Positions 53,374-61,948 of a stretch of DNA of 64,000 nt are shown in pieces (position 1 is the stretch's first letter; each line of letters begins with the position of its first letter). Below the pieces are notes generated by a model. That model was given only the letters and a program-made list of their open reading frames with translations, was not told where the DNA came from and ran no database searches. A program made the translations under genes and the position numbers. The DNA is from Nostoc sp. NIES-3756. Its GTDB lineage: Bacteria > Cyanobacteriota > Cyanobacteriia > Cyanobacteriales > Nostocaceae. The stretch covers positions 4,436,501 through 4,500,500 of the forward strand of contig NZ_AP017295.1 in assembly GCF_001548375.1 (NCBI RefSeq), in the 5' to 3' direction.

Positions 53374-56142
53374 TTAATTTTGAATTGTTCCCGGCCCGGC
53401 TGTGACAATTACTAGATTTTCTGGCTTGATTAAATCTTGAATTGCTTGTTGCACATCAGCCATAGTCACAGCTTGGATGCGTTGGGGAAAATCGCGGATT
53501 TCTGAGGCTGATAACCCATACACAGAATTATCCAAGATAATGTTAGATACATTACTAGGATTAGCCAAATCTACAGGGTAACTATTAGTAATTGTGCGTT
53601 TGGCTGTGTTGACTTCGGCTTCAGTCACTCCCTGTTCGCGTAATTGTTTGAGTAAAGCTATTGTACTAGCGATCGCTTTATTTGCATCTGTGGGCGCTGT
53701 CTGCATGGAAATTAGGAAGGGGCCAGGATTTACGCCAGCCGCAAACCCACTATAAATACCATAAGTCAAACCCAGGCGATCGCGTATCTCTGTACCTAAG
53801 CGGCTGGATAGGGTATCACCGCCTAAAATTTGATTCAGTATTAATGCGGCATAGTAACGCGGGTCTTTTCGGGAAATGGCACTGTAACCAATATATGTCA
53901 CAGCTTCGGCTTTACCGGGAATCACTTTGTTCACGCGCGTCAAAGTTTTGGGCAATGACACATTAGATACCTTCACTGTAGGCGGTTGACCAATTGCTTG
54001 CCATTTACCGAAAGATTGATTGAGTAATTGTTTAACCTTATCTGGGTCAAAATCTCCAACTAGGGCGATGGTGGTTGTATCTGGGCGGTAATATTGACGG
54101 TAGAAACGCACAACATCATCACGAGTAATACTTTTTAAACTCGCTTCCGTGGGGAAGGTGTAAAACGGATGATTTTCTGGGTAAATTGCCTGTTGAAATA
54201 CCTGTCTTCCCAAGGTTCTGGGGTCATCTAACTGGGCTTTAAGACTAATTAATGCCCGTTGACGACTCAATTCTAGCTGTTCTTGGGGAAAAGAGGCATT
54301 TTGTAACACATCTGCCAATGTCTGCACTACTATGGGCAAGTTAGCTGATAAGCCTTCACCGCTAACACTGATACCCTCACGAGTAGCAGTAAAATCTAAA
54401 CTGGCTCCTCTATCCTCTAAAACCTGTGCTAACGCTAGAGCATTTTTCGTCTTGGTTCCATTCAATAAATTAACAGCAGTCAGATTTGCCAGTCCAGCTT
54501 TTTGAATACTATCAAACTCATTCCCAGCATTAATTTGTCCACTGAGGTTAACAGTAGGCACACTACGGTCGGGTAACAATAGTACGCGTAAACCGTTGGT
54601 TAGGGAAAATTGCTGAGGTAAAGATTGTTTACCTGTATCTGTAGTTGATGTGGCGGGAGGTAAGTATTTAGCTAATTCTGCGGGGTCTACAGGCTTACCA
54701 GGGCTAAAATTTTCTACAGTGCGGCTTTCACCAGCACCAGTAGTTCCGGCTTGACCGTCTACTTGGGTTGGTTCAAAATAGCCAATGGTTTCTTTTTTGG
54801 AGTTGAGGTAGGTTTTGGCTACCCGTTGAATATCATCTGGTGTGACCTTGGCGATCGCCGCTAAATACTGTTCAATGTAGTGATAATCACCCGCTACAGT
54901 TTGATTATATGCCAATTGGCTGGCTTGGCTTGTAATATCCTGATTTCCCAAGACAAAGGAGGCTTGCAATTGTGTCTTGGCCCGATTTAATTCTTCTAGG
55001 GAAACTGGCTTTTGTTGTATTTCTAATAAAGATGCTTGCAGTACTTGGTTAATTTTGGCTAACTCTTGCCCTTGAGCTGCTGTTGCATCAATTTCGTACC
55101 AACCAAGCTCAATTAGTTCTACTGCGCTACCACTTACAGAACTAGCTAAACCAGATTCTACCAAAGCCTGATACACTCTAGAACTACGTCCCCCCGTCAA
55201 AATAGCATCCATCACATCAATTGCCGGCACATCAGGATGTTTGGCATCTGGTAGAGGATACACAGCTTGCAAAAAGGATACACTTCCGGGTTCCTTCAAC
55301 ACAATCGGCGCTTTTGCCGCAGATATCGAAGCAGGAGCTTTATTCGTTTCTCTGGTTTTCTTATCTCCCTGTCCTCTGTTGGGTAATTTGCCAAAAGTTT
55401 CCCTCACCGTTTTGAGAGTAGAAATTGTGTCAAAGTCTCCCGTAATTACCAAGGTGGCGTTATTTGGGCTGTAATAAGTTTGATAATAATTCCGTACTTG
55501 TTCTAGAGTAAACTGTTCGACATCGGCTTTAGTTCCACCTACAGGCAAACCATAGGCGCGGTTGGGGAAAGCAGCCTGCATCACTGCCCGACTTAAGCGA
55601 TAACTAGGTGAGTTTTCATACCCCTGCAATTCGGAAATTACCACCCGCTTTTCGCTGGTTAATTCTTCTGCACCGATTAAAGCATTCTCCATGCGGTCAG
55701 CTTCTAAAGTCAACAGTGCTTTAAGCTTGTCTTTCTGCACTGTACCGAAGTAAGCCGTTTCATCGTAGCTGGTGAAAGCATTAGATTGACTACCTAAAGC
55801 ACTAAATAACCGCCCAAACTGTACTGGACGCTCAGTAGTACCCTTGAACATTAAATGCTCAAGTTGATGGGAGATACCATTTTCTCCCTTCTGCTCATTG
55901 CGAGAACCAACTTTATACCACACCTGCACACTTACCACTGGTGCAGTATGCACTTCCTTTGTAAGAACTGTCAGACCATTACTCAAGACAGTTTTCTGCA
56001 CACCTTGAGTAAAGGATAACCCAGAAACAGGTGCAACATCAGATGTGGGTGCAGCAGCATAAGTGAAATTGCCAGCAATAGGCAATACACTCAACAACAG
56101 GCTGAGGACAAAACCTATCAGCATATATAGACGTAGCTTCAT
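53374..56142 (-). CDS. M16-family zinc peptidase, two-domain, exported
   Basis: 922 residues. A signal peptide or anchor (residues 1-30) precedes two M16 units. The first has the inverted zinc motif HQLEH (His92, Glu95, His96 in GISHQLEHLMFKGT) and the downstream glutamate helix KRVVISELQ. The second (about 495-905) lacks HxxEH, as usual for the non-catalytic half. It would degrade or process peptides in the periplasm or outside. It has its own terminator and no operon partner. Confidence 0.88.
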   Translation of the reverse strand: MKLRLYMLIGFVLSLLLSVLPIAGNFTYAAAPTSDVAPVSGLSFTQGVQKTVLSNGLTVLTKEVHTAPVVSVQVWYKVGSRNEQKGENGISHQLEHLMFKGTTERPVQFGRLFSALGSQSNAFTSYDETAYFGTVQKDKLKALLTLEADRMENALIGAEELTSEKRVVISELQGYENSPSYRLSRAVMQAAFPNRAYGLPVGGTKADVEQFTLEQVRNYYQTYYSPNNATLVITGDFDTISTLKTVRETFGKLPNRGQGDKKTRETNKAPASISAAKAPIVLKEPGSVSFLQAVYPLPDAKHPDVPAIDVMDAILTGGRSSRVYQALVESGLASSVSGSAVELIELGWYEIDATAAQGQELAKINQVLQASLLEIQQKPVSLEELNRAKTQLQASFVLGNQDITSQASQLAYNQTVAGDYHYIEQYLAAIAKVTPDDIQRVAKTYLNSKKETIGYFEPTQVDGQAGTTGAGESRTVENFSPGKPVDPAELAKYLPPATSTTDTGKQSLPQQFSLTNGLRVLLLPDRSVPTVNLSGQINAGNEFDSIQKAGLANLTAVNLLNGTKTKNALALAQVLEDRGASLDFTATREGISVSGEGLSANLPIVVQTLADVLQNASFPQEQLELSRQRALISLKAQLDDPRTLGRQVFQQAIYPENHPFYTFPTEASLKSITRDDVVRFYRQYYRPDTTTIALVGDFDPDKVKQLLNQSFGKWQAIGQPPTVKVSNVSLPKTLTRVNKVIPGKAEAVTYIGYSAISRKDPRYYAALILNQILGGDTLSSRLGTEIRDRLGLTYGIYSGFAAGVNPGPFLISMQTAPTDANKAIASTIALLKQLREQGVTEAEVNTAKRTITNSYPVDLANPSNVSNIILDNSVYGLSASEIRDFPQRIQAVTMADVQQAIQDLIKPENLVIVTAGPGTIQN

Positions 56143-56381
56143 AGACGATTTACATTTTTAAGTTATCAAACACAGCTCCATAACATGAAACAACACACCA
56201 CCTTCATCAGTGTAACGAGCGATCGCTAATATCGGCTTGACCAGCAAAATTTTGTTGACAGTTGAGATGTCTTGTAGTTGTACCTAATACATAATAAATA
56301 CTGAGAATGTGGTAATGCGATCGCCTGTTTCGTCCCTATACCCCTGCCAAAACTCTTGATTTCTCGTTGTCATGCGTAAGT
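56143..56381. other. Intergenic region left of the R-M module
   Basis: Two HIP1 sites. No coding remnant or repeat border of the R-M module was found here. Confidence 0.45.
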
Positions 56382-56423
56382 CCTATTTTAGTGTCTCACA
56401 CTAGGTTGATATCCTAAAATAGG
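56382..56423. promoter_or_regulatory. Putative controller-protein operator upstream of the methyltransferase
   Basis: Two boxes, CCTATTTTAGT (56382-56392) and CCTAAAATAGG (56413-56423), in inverted orientation and 31 bp apart centre to centre, end 43 bp before the methyltransferase start. The same boxes occur before the controller gene. Confidence 0.6.
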
Positions 56424-56465
56424 ATAAATTAGCATATATCATCATTTGAAGAGCCGGAAGAATCA

Positions 56466-57539
56466 ATGAGTCGATCTAATCCAGAAGCTAGTTCTACAGT
56501 AACCTTGAAAAGTAAAGCTACCAGCACAGTTGGTCGCGGAAAGGTCGTTAGGCTAAACACCAAACTTAACTTTTCTGAATGGAGAGATGAATACGTTGCT
56601 TTATCTTTAGGCAATAGCCTTGAATATTATAAAGATTGGGAGAAGCCTACTGTAATCGTTTCAGATGGGGCTTATGGTATTCTTGGTTTTGAAGGAGACA
56701 CATCCGATCATATTGATTTACCCAGTTGGTATCAGCCTCATATTGAGGAGTGGTCAAAAGCAGCGATGCCATGCACAACACTCTGGTTTTGGAACTCAGA
56801 AATTGGCTGGGCTGTGGTACATCCGATTTTAGAAAAGTATGGTTGGCGGTATATTAACTGCAATGTTTGGAATAAGGGCAAAGGTCACATTGCAGGGAAT
56901 GTTAACACAGGAAAAATTCGCAGATTTCCGGTGGTTACAGAAGTTTGTGTCCAATATGTAAGAGAAGTTAGAATTAACGAACTTACCTTAAAATCCTGGT
57001 TACTGAAAGAGTGGAAACGGTCTAGATTACCGTTACGGCGAGCAAACGATGCGTGTGGTGTGGTAGATGCCGCCAGTAGGAAATATTTTGATCAAGGACA
57101 TTTATGGTACTTTCCACCTCCAGAGATGTTTGAAAGGCTAGTAAATTATGCAAATGAGCATGGTAGCCCTGAAGGAAAACCTTATTTTTCTCTAGATGGC
57201 AATCAACCATTGACAGGGAAAGCATGGAGTAAAATGCGATCAAAGTTTAGATGTCCTCATGGTTTTACCAATGTATGGGAACGCCAAGCCCTACGAGGTG
57301 ATGAAAGAGTTAAAACAAAATCTGGCAAGGCGTTGCATCTTAACCAAAAGCCTCTCGATTTGATGACCATGATTATTGAAACATCAAGTGATGAATATGA
57401 TGTAGTCTGGGAACCCTTCGGAGGACTGTTTAGTGCGTCTTTAGCAGCCCAAACACTCAAGCGCAAAGCCTACTCATGTGAGATTGATACAGATTATTTT
57501 TATTATGGAGTCCAGCGATTTAATCAAGAAGTTCATTAA
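56466..57539 (+). CDS. Type II DNA methyltransferase (beta-group N4/N6)
   Basis: 357 residues. The catalytic motif IV reads SDGAYG (residues 66-71), a variant of (D/N/S)PP(Y/F). The AdoMet-binding motif I (VVWEPFGGLFSASLA) is near the C-terminus, after a central region that would recognise DNA. This order is that of the beta group of amino-methyltransferases (N4-cytosine or N6-adenine). It protects the host from the restriction enzyme encoded opposite. RBS GGAAG. The 3' end overlaps the restriction gene by 20 bp. Recognition sequence unknown. Confidence 0.82.
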   Translation: MSRSNPEASSTVTLKSKATSTVGRGKVVRLNTKLNFSEWRDEYVALSLGNSLEYYKDWEKPTVIVSDGAYGILGFEGDTSDHIDLPSWYQPHIEEWSKAAMPCTTLWFWNSEIGWAVVHPILEKYGWRYINCNVWNKGKGHIAGNVNTGKIRRFPVVTEVCVQYVREVRINELTLKSWLLKEWKRSRLPLRRANDACGVVDAASRKYFDQGHLWYFPPPEMFERLVNYANEHGSPEGKPYFSLDGNQPLTGKAWSKMRSKFRCPHGFTNVWERQALRGDERVKTKSGKALHLNQKPLDLMTMIIETSSDEYDVVWEPFGGLFSASLAAQTLKRKAYSCEIDTDYFYYGVQRFNQEVH

Positions 57540-58437
57540 TGCTCTCTTCTCTAATCCCTAAATACTCCTGTAATGATTTTGTTATGGTGTCTTCTCGGCG
57601 GCTTGATAGAATTTTGTTCCATTGTCCAACTGTCACACCACAAACTTTAACGTTGTAAACATGTTTCTTGAATTGCTCAATGCCGGGATGCACAATTCTG
57701 TCTATTTTTGCAAAGTTAGTGTCTAATCTGTATTTATATCGTATTAATAACTCCCGTAAAAGGTGCTGATATTCCCTAGTAGGCTTGTAAATTTTAGCTT
57801 CAGCCCCCCATGAGTCAACTATTTTCTGAGCTTCTAAAAACTCACTGACAGAACCTTGAAACTTATAGCCACTAGTGTTCGTTTGCTGTAAATTTGCTGT
57901 CCTTTGGGTTGTATCCTCTGGCTCCAAAACAAGATAGTCTGGCGGATTATGGTAATGAGTGTCTCTAGCTAGAGCTACTGACAAACCAGATACAACGCAC
58001 ACATCTAAAATACGAGGTTTTCCGTAAATAATCTTCTCAGGTAGCCATGCTAAGATTGCAACATGAGTTTGATCAAACTGAAAGTGATTTTGGCTATCTT
58101 TGAATCTCGCGGTTATCTCTGTCGCCAATGGAAACCATGCTTTAATTTCTAATCCAGGTGTTGGTTGAACGTTGCCCACAAAAATAGCGTCTGGAAATCC
58201 CGGATCTTGCCTCTGCCATGTTCCAAATTCAGCAAAATCATCTTGCTTATTTAGAAACTCAACAGTGTTAAATTCGATTAGATTTCCAAGTAATGGTGAG
58301 AGCTTTGAGATAACTTTAGCTAAATTTACTGCTGCATTCACAGTAACAGGTTTAGACACGTCTAAAACATCAAACGTATGTCCCGATAAATTAACTAAAT
58401 ACTCAGATGCAAGTCTGATTACATCTGCTGTATTCAT
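57520..58437 (-). CDS. Putative type II restriction endonuclease
   Basis: 305 residues with no family recognised by name. It carries a clear PD-(D/E)XK nuclease signature: Pro82-Asp83 in DPGFPDAIFVG and Glu97-Ile98-Lys99 in GLEIKAW. Its position, with a methyltransferase converging from one side and a controller gene just upstream (ATGA overlap), supports the role of restriction enzyme. It should cut unmethylated DNA at the sites the partner enzyme methylates. Confidence 0.75.
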   Translation of the reverse strand: MNTADVIRLASEYLVNLSGHTFDVLDVSKPVTVNAAVNLAKVISKLSPLLGNLIEFNTVEFLNKQDDFAEFGTWQRQDPGFPDAIFVGNVQPTPGLEIKAWFPLATEITARFKDSQNHFQFDQTHVAILAWLPEKIIYGKPRILDVCVVSGLSVALARDTHYHNPPDYLVLEPEDTTQRTANLQQTNTSGYKFQGSVSEFLEAQKIVDSWGAEAKIYKPTREYQHLLRELLIRYKYRLDTNFAKIDRIVHPGIEQFKKHVYNVKVCGVTVGQWNKILSSRREDTITKSLQEYLGIREESINELLD

Positions 58438-58697
58438 AGTTTTTGTTCACAATACGCTTCAGATAATTGCTCGTCAACCTTCCTAAGAATAGCACAAGGG
58501 TCTACGCCAATTATGCGAGTAACCATGAGAAACTCAACGACATCTAAGCGCCGCTCCCCATTCTCATATTTAGCAACAAAAGATTGCGGTTTTTGAAGAG
58601 ATTTAGCAAGAGATTCCTGAGTAAGTTGTGCTTCCTTACGAGCAGCAATCATACAGCGCCGGAATATTTCATACTCATGGCTGGAGATATATTTCAT
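58434..58697 (-). CDS. R-M controller protein (XRE-type HTH)
   Basis: 87 residues. A helix-turn-helix covers about residues 12-66 (RRCMIAARKEAQLTQESLAKSL, PQSFVAKYENGERRLDVVEFLMV), typical of C proteins. Its stop overlaps the restriction gene start (ATGA), so C and R are one operon. C proteins bind paired boxes before their own gene, first activating and then repressing, which delays restriction until the methyltransferase has worked. Matching boxes lie 43 bp upstream. Confidence 0.82.
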   Translation of the reverse strand: MKYISSHEYEIFRRCMIAARKEAQLTQESLAKSLQKPQSFVAKYENGERRLDVVEFLMVTRIIGVDPCAILRKVDEQLSEAYCEQKL

Positions 58698-58739
58698 CGG
58701 GCTTTGGTTTTAGCACTATGTGTATGTCAGTAAAATAAA

Positions 58740-58766
58740 CCTATTTTCGGATAATCCCAAAATAGG
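58740..58766. promoter_or_regulatory. Putative C-box operator of the controller-restriction operon
   Basis: CCTATTTTCGG (58740-58750) and CCCAAAATAGG (58756-58766) are inverted copies with one mismatch, 16 bp apart centre to centre, and start 43 bp before the controller gene. Confidence 0.65.
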
Positions 58767-58790
58767 ATAACAAGACGGATAAGATTTGGC

Positions 58791-58949
58791 GATCGCACTC
58801 CCCTGTTAGAATCTGGTACATTTAGTTTTGATTTCCGAGTTGAACAAGTCCCAGAACCTTCAAACACACTAAGTTTAGGACTACTAGGCTTATTAACTTT
58901 TGGTTTGTCTCAGGTGAAAAAGAGAGTGGGGAGTGAGGAGTGCTGTTAG
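58791..58949 (+). pseudogene. C-terminal remnant of a PEP-CTERM protein
   Basis: The frame gives SGTFSFDFRVEQVPEPSNTL, then a hydrophobic helix (SLGLLGLLTFGLS) and basic end (QVKKR), a complete PEP-CTERM signal, ending at TAG 58947-58949. There is no start codon or upstream domain; an in-frame stop lies at 58752-58754, inside the C-box region. The rest of the gene was probably lost when the R-M module arrived. Confidence 0.7.
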
Positions 58950-59031
58950 CGGTAGCGGCGCGTTTAGCGCGTGCTGAATAATTATTTTCTCCTCATCTCC
59001 CTCATCTCCCCCATCCCCCACATCCCTAAAC

Positions 59032-59946
59032 CTAACTTTGCGGTGAGAATAAGAAATCCTCAATGGCGTTAAAAATAGCGGCTGGGTATTCCTCATGCAC
59101 TCCTAAAGAACCGGGAATAACTACACTTTGCACTCCTGGGATAGCGGCTACAGCATTCATTTCTTGCCGTGATTTAGGTGGACTTGCTTCGCTAATGACT
59201 ACCATCAGGGGTACAGAAAGGGACTGGACTAGCGCCAGAAAATCAGATTGATTATGTATAGCGTCGATATTACCAGTGACAAAGGCCGCCGAAGCAAATC
59301 TTGCTCCTGGCTGTTGAGTTGTTTGCCACTTCTTGTCTATAAAACTGGGTGTCAGCCTATCCATGTCTGTAAATACATGACGGCGGTACATAAAACGTAA
59401 GAATGAGGGTGTGGTATTGAGTTTGTAGAGGATTTGTCCCACAATAGGCGATCGCACTAATCCTCTCACAATCCCAGCTACCTGTGGATTTGCCCCCATT
59501 GTTGGTAAGGGGCCGCGCCAAGTGGGTGCTACTAAGACAATTTTGGCAAAAGTATCAGGTTGTTTTTGCGCTAGTAGCAACACATAACTAGCTGCATGAC
59601 CAGCAGCTAACACCGTAATGGGGGTAGAAAAAACCGCTTGAACAAAATCTGTGAGAAATTTTTGATAAATTTCTGGTCGGTAGTCTAGACTGGGACGGGA
59701 AGATTCGCCAAACCCCGGCCAGTCTACCGCCACTACCTGAAAATGGGGTGCTAATAACCTAGCCATTTCCGCCATTTCCAAGCGGGTAGATACACTACTA
59801 AAAGCTGGTAATAGTAAAAGTGGTGAACCTTGACCAAGGGTTTCGTACACCACCCGTATTGGTTGATTTTCCCACTGCCAGAGAAATTCCTTAATTACTC
59901 CACCAAATCCAGTAGGGTCAGAGGTGGATAGCAAATTGGTAGACAT
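59032..59946 (-). CDS. Alpha/beta-hydrolase-fold protein without nucleophile serine
   Basis: 304 residues of the alpha/beta-hydrolase fold (LLLLPAFSSVSTR, VVAVDWPGFGESSRP). The nucleophile elbow, usually GxSxG, reads AAGHAAS (Gly116-His117-Ala118-Ala119), so Ser is replaced by Ala. A late histidine (LGVHEEYP) remains. It may be non-catalytic or use another residue. The sufE gene lies 12 bp upstream on the same strand, so the two are probably co-transcribed. Confidence 0.78.
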   Translation of the reverse strand: MSTNLLSTSDPTGFGGVIKEFLWQWENQPIRVVYETLGQGSPLLLLPAFSSVSTRLEMAEMARLLAPHFQVVAVDWPGFGESSRPSLDYRPEIYQKFLTDFVQAVFSTPITVLAAGHAASYVLLLAQKQPDTFAKIVLVAPTWRGPLPTMGANPQVAGIVRGLVRSPIVGQILYKLNTTPSFLRFMYRRHVFTDMDRLTPSFIDKKWQTTQQPGARFASAAFVTGNIDAIHNQSDFLALVQSLSVPLMVVISEASPPKSRQEMNAVAAIPGVQSVVIPGSLGVHEEYPAAIFNAIEDFLFSPQS

Positions 59947-59958
59947 AATTTTTCATCA

Positions 59959-60399
59959 TCAGCCCGATGCTTCTAACTTACATTCCAGCGCCTTTTTTTG
60001 CATGGTTTTAAATATGTTGTAAAATCCGTTGGCGCGGGAAGGAGTCAAGCTGACGTTTAAACCAGTGGCTTGGATAAAATCTGGAGTCAATTCTAAGATT
60101 TCTGTGGGAGTTAGTCCATTCATGCCTTCAATTAGCAGACCAACCATTCCCTTACTGATGAAAGCATCGGAATCAGCACGATATACAACCTTACCATCAT
60201 TGAGAGAAGCCGTGATGTATACCTGAGATACACAACCAGGGACTTTATTTTCCGGTACTTTGTCTGCTTCGGGAAAATCTTTGACCTTGTTACCGTAAGC
60301 AATTAACTGTTCGGTACGTCTTTTTTGGTCGGTAGCACGTTGAAAGCGCTGGACAATTTTAGCAAGTGCAGGTGGTAAAGAATCTAAACTATAAGACAT
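59959..60399 (-). CDS. sufE: SufE family cysteine desulfurase activator
   Basis: 146 residues from the ATG at 60399, chosen because SufE begins near SLDSLPPALAKIVQRF; an upstream start would add nine residues. The sulfur-accepting Cys56 is in KVPGCVSQVYI. Other family parts are FISKGMVGLLIEGMNGLTP, and LTPSRANGFYNIFKTM at the end. It accepts sulfur from SufS for Fe-S cluster assembly. It is the first gene of a pair with the alpha/beta-fold protein. Confidence 0.92.
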   Translation of the reverse strand: MSYSLDSLPPALAKIVQRFQRATDQKRRTEQLIAYGNKVKDFPEADKVPENKVPGCVSQVYITASLNDGKVVYRADSDAFISKGMVGLLIEGMNGLTPTEILELTPDFIQATGLNVSLTPSRANGFYNIFKTMQKKALECKLEASG

Positions 60400-60781
60400 A
60401 AGAGCTTTGTGAATAATCGTTCTCACCTTGAGTTTAGATTATCTTTTGTGCGATCGCTTCAGGTGGGTGTATTCTCCTCAACCTACATGAAAATGGCGAT
60501 CGTGCAATTTCTCACATTTTTGCGTAAATTAAAACCAAGTAGAACAATATACCTAACAAGAAGACTAAGTATAAGGACTAAATTAAACCTAACTTGGGAT
60601 CGCCGGGTTTCGACTACGCGGAAGTTGAGCGTAGTCGAAACTCAACCCTCTTAGAATAAGGTTAGCGAGCATTGAGCGTAGTCGAAATGCGTCTTCTAAA
60701 TAATTGTGTCCACCTACTTACTATGATTAACTTGCTGATAATCTTTGATTGAATCAATTCAGGAAATTGGCGAAATTTTTT
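60400..60781. other. Intergenic region with palindromic repeat
   Basis: It contains a 13-bp inverted repeat GTTTCGACTACGC / GCGTAGTCGAAAC (60607-60619 and 60629-60641) and a third half-copy at about 60674-60688. No gene seen. Confidence 0.6.
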
Positions 60782-61849
60782 ATGTACAAGAAAATTATTT
60801 CGTTGATGTTATTTTTTCTATTAACCTTAACTTCTGTAGGAGTACTAGCACAAACTCAGCGTCAAAAGACTCGTGACCCCTGGCTACAGCCATTTAGTTC
60901 TAATTCAATTTGGAATACACCAATTGGCTCAAAGGCTAAGTATGTTCCAGCAAACATTAAACCAGCAGCTTGGGTTGCACCTGATACCGAATATTTTTTT
61001 AGGCTGAAAGCTTCTGATCCAAAACGACCACTTTACACTCCTGGTAGCTGGACTAAAAGATGTCAGGGTAACAATACAGCTTATATTTCTTTGCCAATTC
61101 CTGATAATTTAATAATTCCCGATGCTACAACTAAACCTTATAATACACCAAACAATGCGGCTGCTTTTTTACTTCCTGATGGTAAAACACTTGTGCAAGT
61201 TGGTGTATTAGCTCGATGTGTCAAAGGTGGCCCGATTTATGGTTGGAGATACTTCCCCGATGTGTCTTTGTATGGTGATGGCAGAGGAGGAGCGCATTTT
61301 GGCTCTGGATTGTCTAGTTTTGGTGGCTCTATTCGTAAAGGTGAATTAATTAATAATAAACCCATTGCCCATGCTCTGAAGATTTTAATATGGGGCAAAA
61401 AATATCTTTACTACTCTAAAGATAGAAAAGGTTTTCGTTATCCAGCCGATCGCGCTGATAATTATGCAGCTAAAGAATACAAGGGGACTAATCCGGTGTT
61501 AGTTCAAGGAAGCCTATTAGCTATTCCACCTCAAGTTAATCTAAAAAATCTGCAACTTAAAACCGTTCCAGGAAGAAAAATATTCCATGCCCTTCAAGAT
61601 TATGGGGCTTATGTGGTTGATGATTCAGCTTGGGACGCTCATTACATTAACATGGAATCTGGAGTTATTGAAGAAGTTAGGAAAGCTTACGGCTTCAATA
61701 TCTCTGGAAACAAAGGGGATTTCTTTGATGATATAAATACATTATTCGGCAAGCTACAAGTTGTAGATAATAATAGCCCTAATAGTATTGGTGGAGGTGG
61801 AAAACCAAGACAACCTCTAGCACCACCAATAACACATTCTAGAAACTAG
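60782..61849 (+). CDS. Secreted protein of unknown function
   Basis: 355 residues from the ATG at 60782, which starts a clean signal peptide (MYKKIISLMLFFLLTLTSVG, then LAQ). The mature protein begins DPWLQPFSSNSIWNTPIGS. It resembles exported proteins I recall mainly from actinobacteria with a DPF-SPWNTPIG start, whose function is not known. Gly-rich stretches (YGDGRGGAHFGSGLSSFGGS), two spaced cysteines (KRCQGN, ARCVKG) and a disordered Pro-rich end are visible. Transfer from another phylum is possible. Confidence 0.65.
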   Translation: MYKKIISLMLFFLLTLTSVGVLAQTQRQKTRDPWLQPFSSNSIWNTPIGSKAKYVPANIKPAAWVAPDTEYFFRLKASDPKRPLYTPGSWTKRCQGNNTAYISLPIPDNLIIPDATTKPYNTPNNAAAFLLPDGKTLVQVGVLARCVKGGPIYGWRYFPDVSLYGDGRGGAHFGSGLSSFGGSIRKGELINNKPIAHALKILIWGKKYLYYSKDRKGFRYPADRADNYAAKEYKGTNPVLVQGSLLAIPPQVNLKNLQLKTVPGRKIFHALQDYGAYVVDDSAWDAHYINMESGVIEEVRKAYGFNISGNKGDFFDDINTLFGKLQVVDNNSPNSIGGGGKPRQPLAPPITHSRN

Positions 61850-61948
61850 GGACTAAATTCTATGCCTCATTCAAGGCTAAGATATCGATGAATCATAAAA
61901 TATTCATCATGGGCAGCTTTTGATTTTGTCTCCTGTACTTTGATTTAC

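Noticed and set aside
57520..57539. Frameshift or assembly error at the overlap of the methyltransferase and restriction genes
   Set aside because: Both proteins end naturally; a short tail-to-tail overlap is common in R-M modules.
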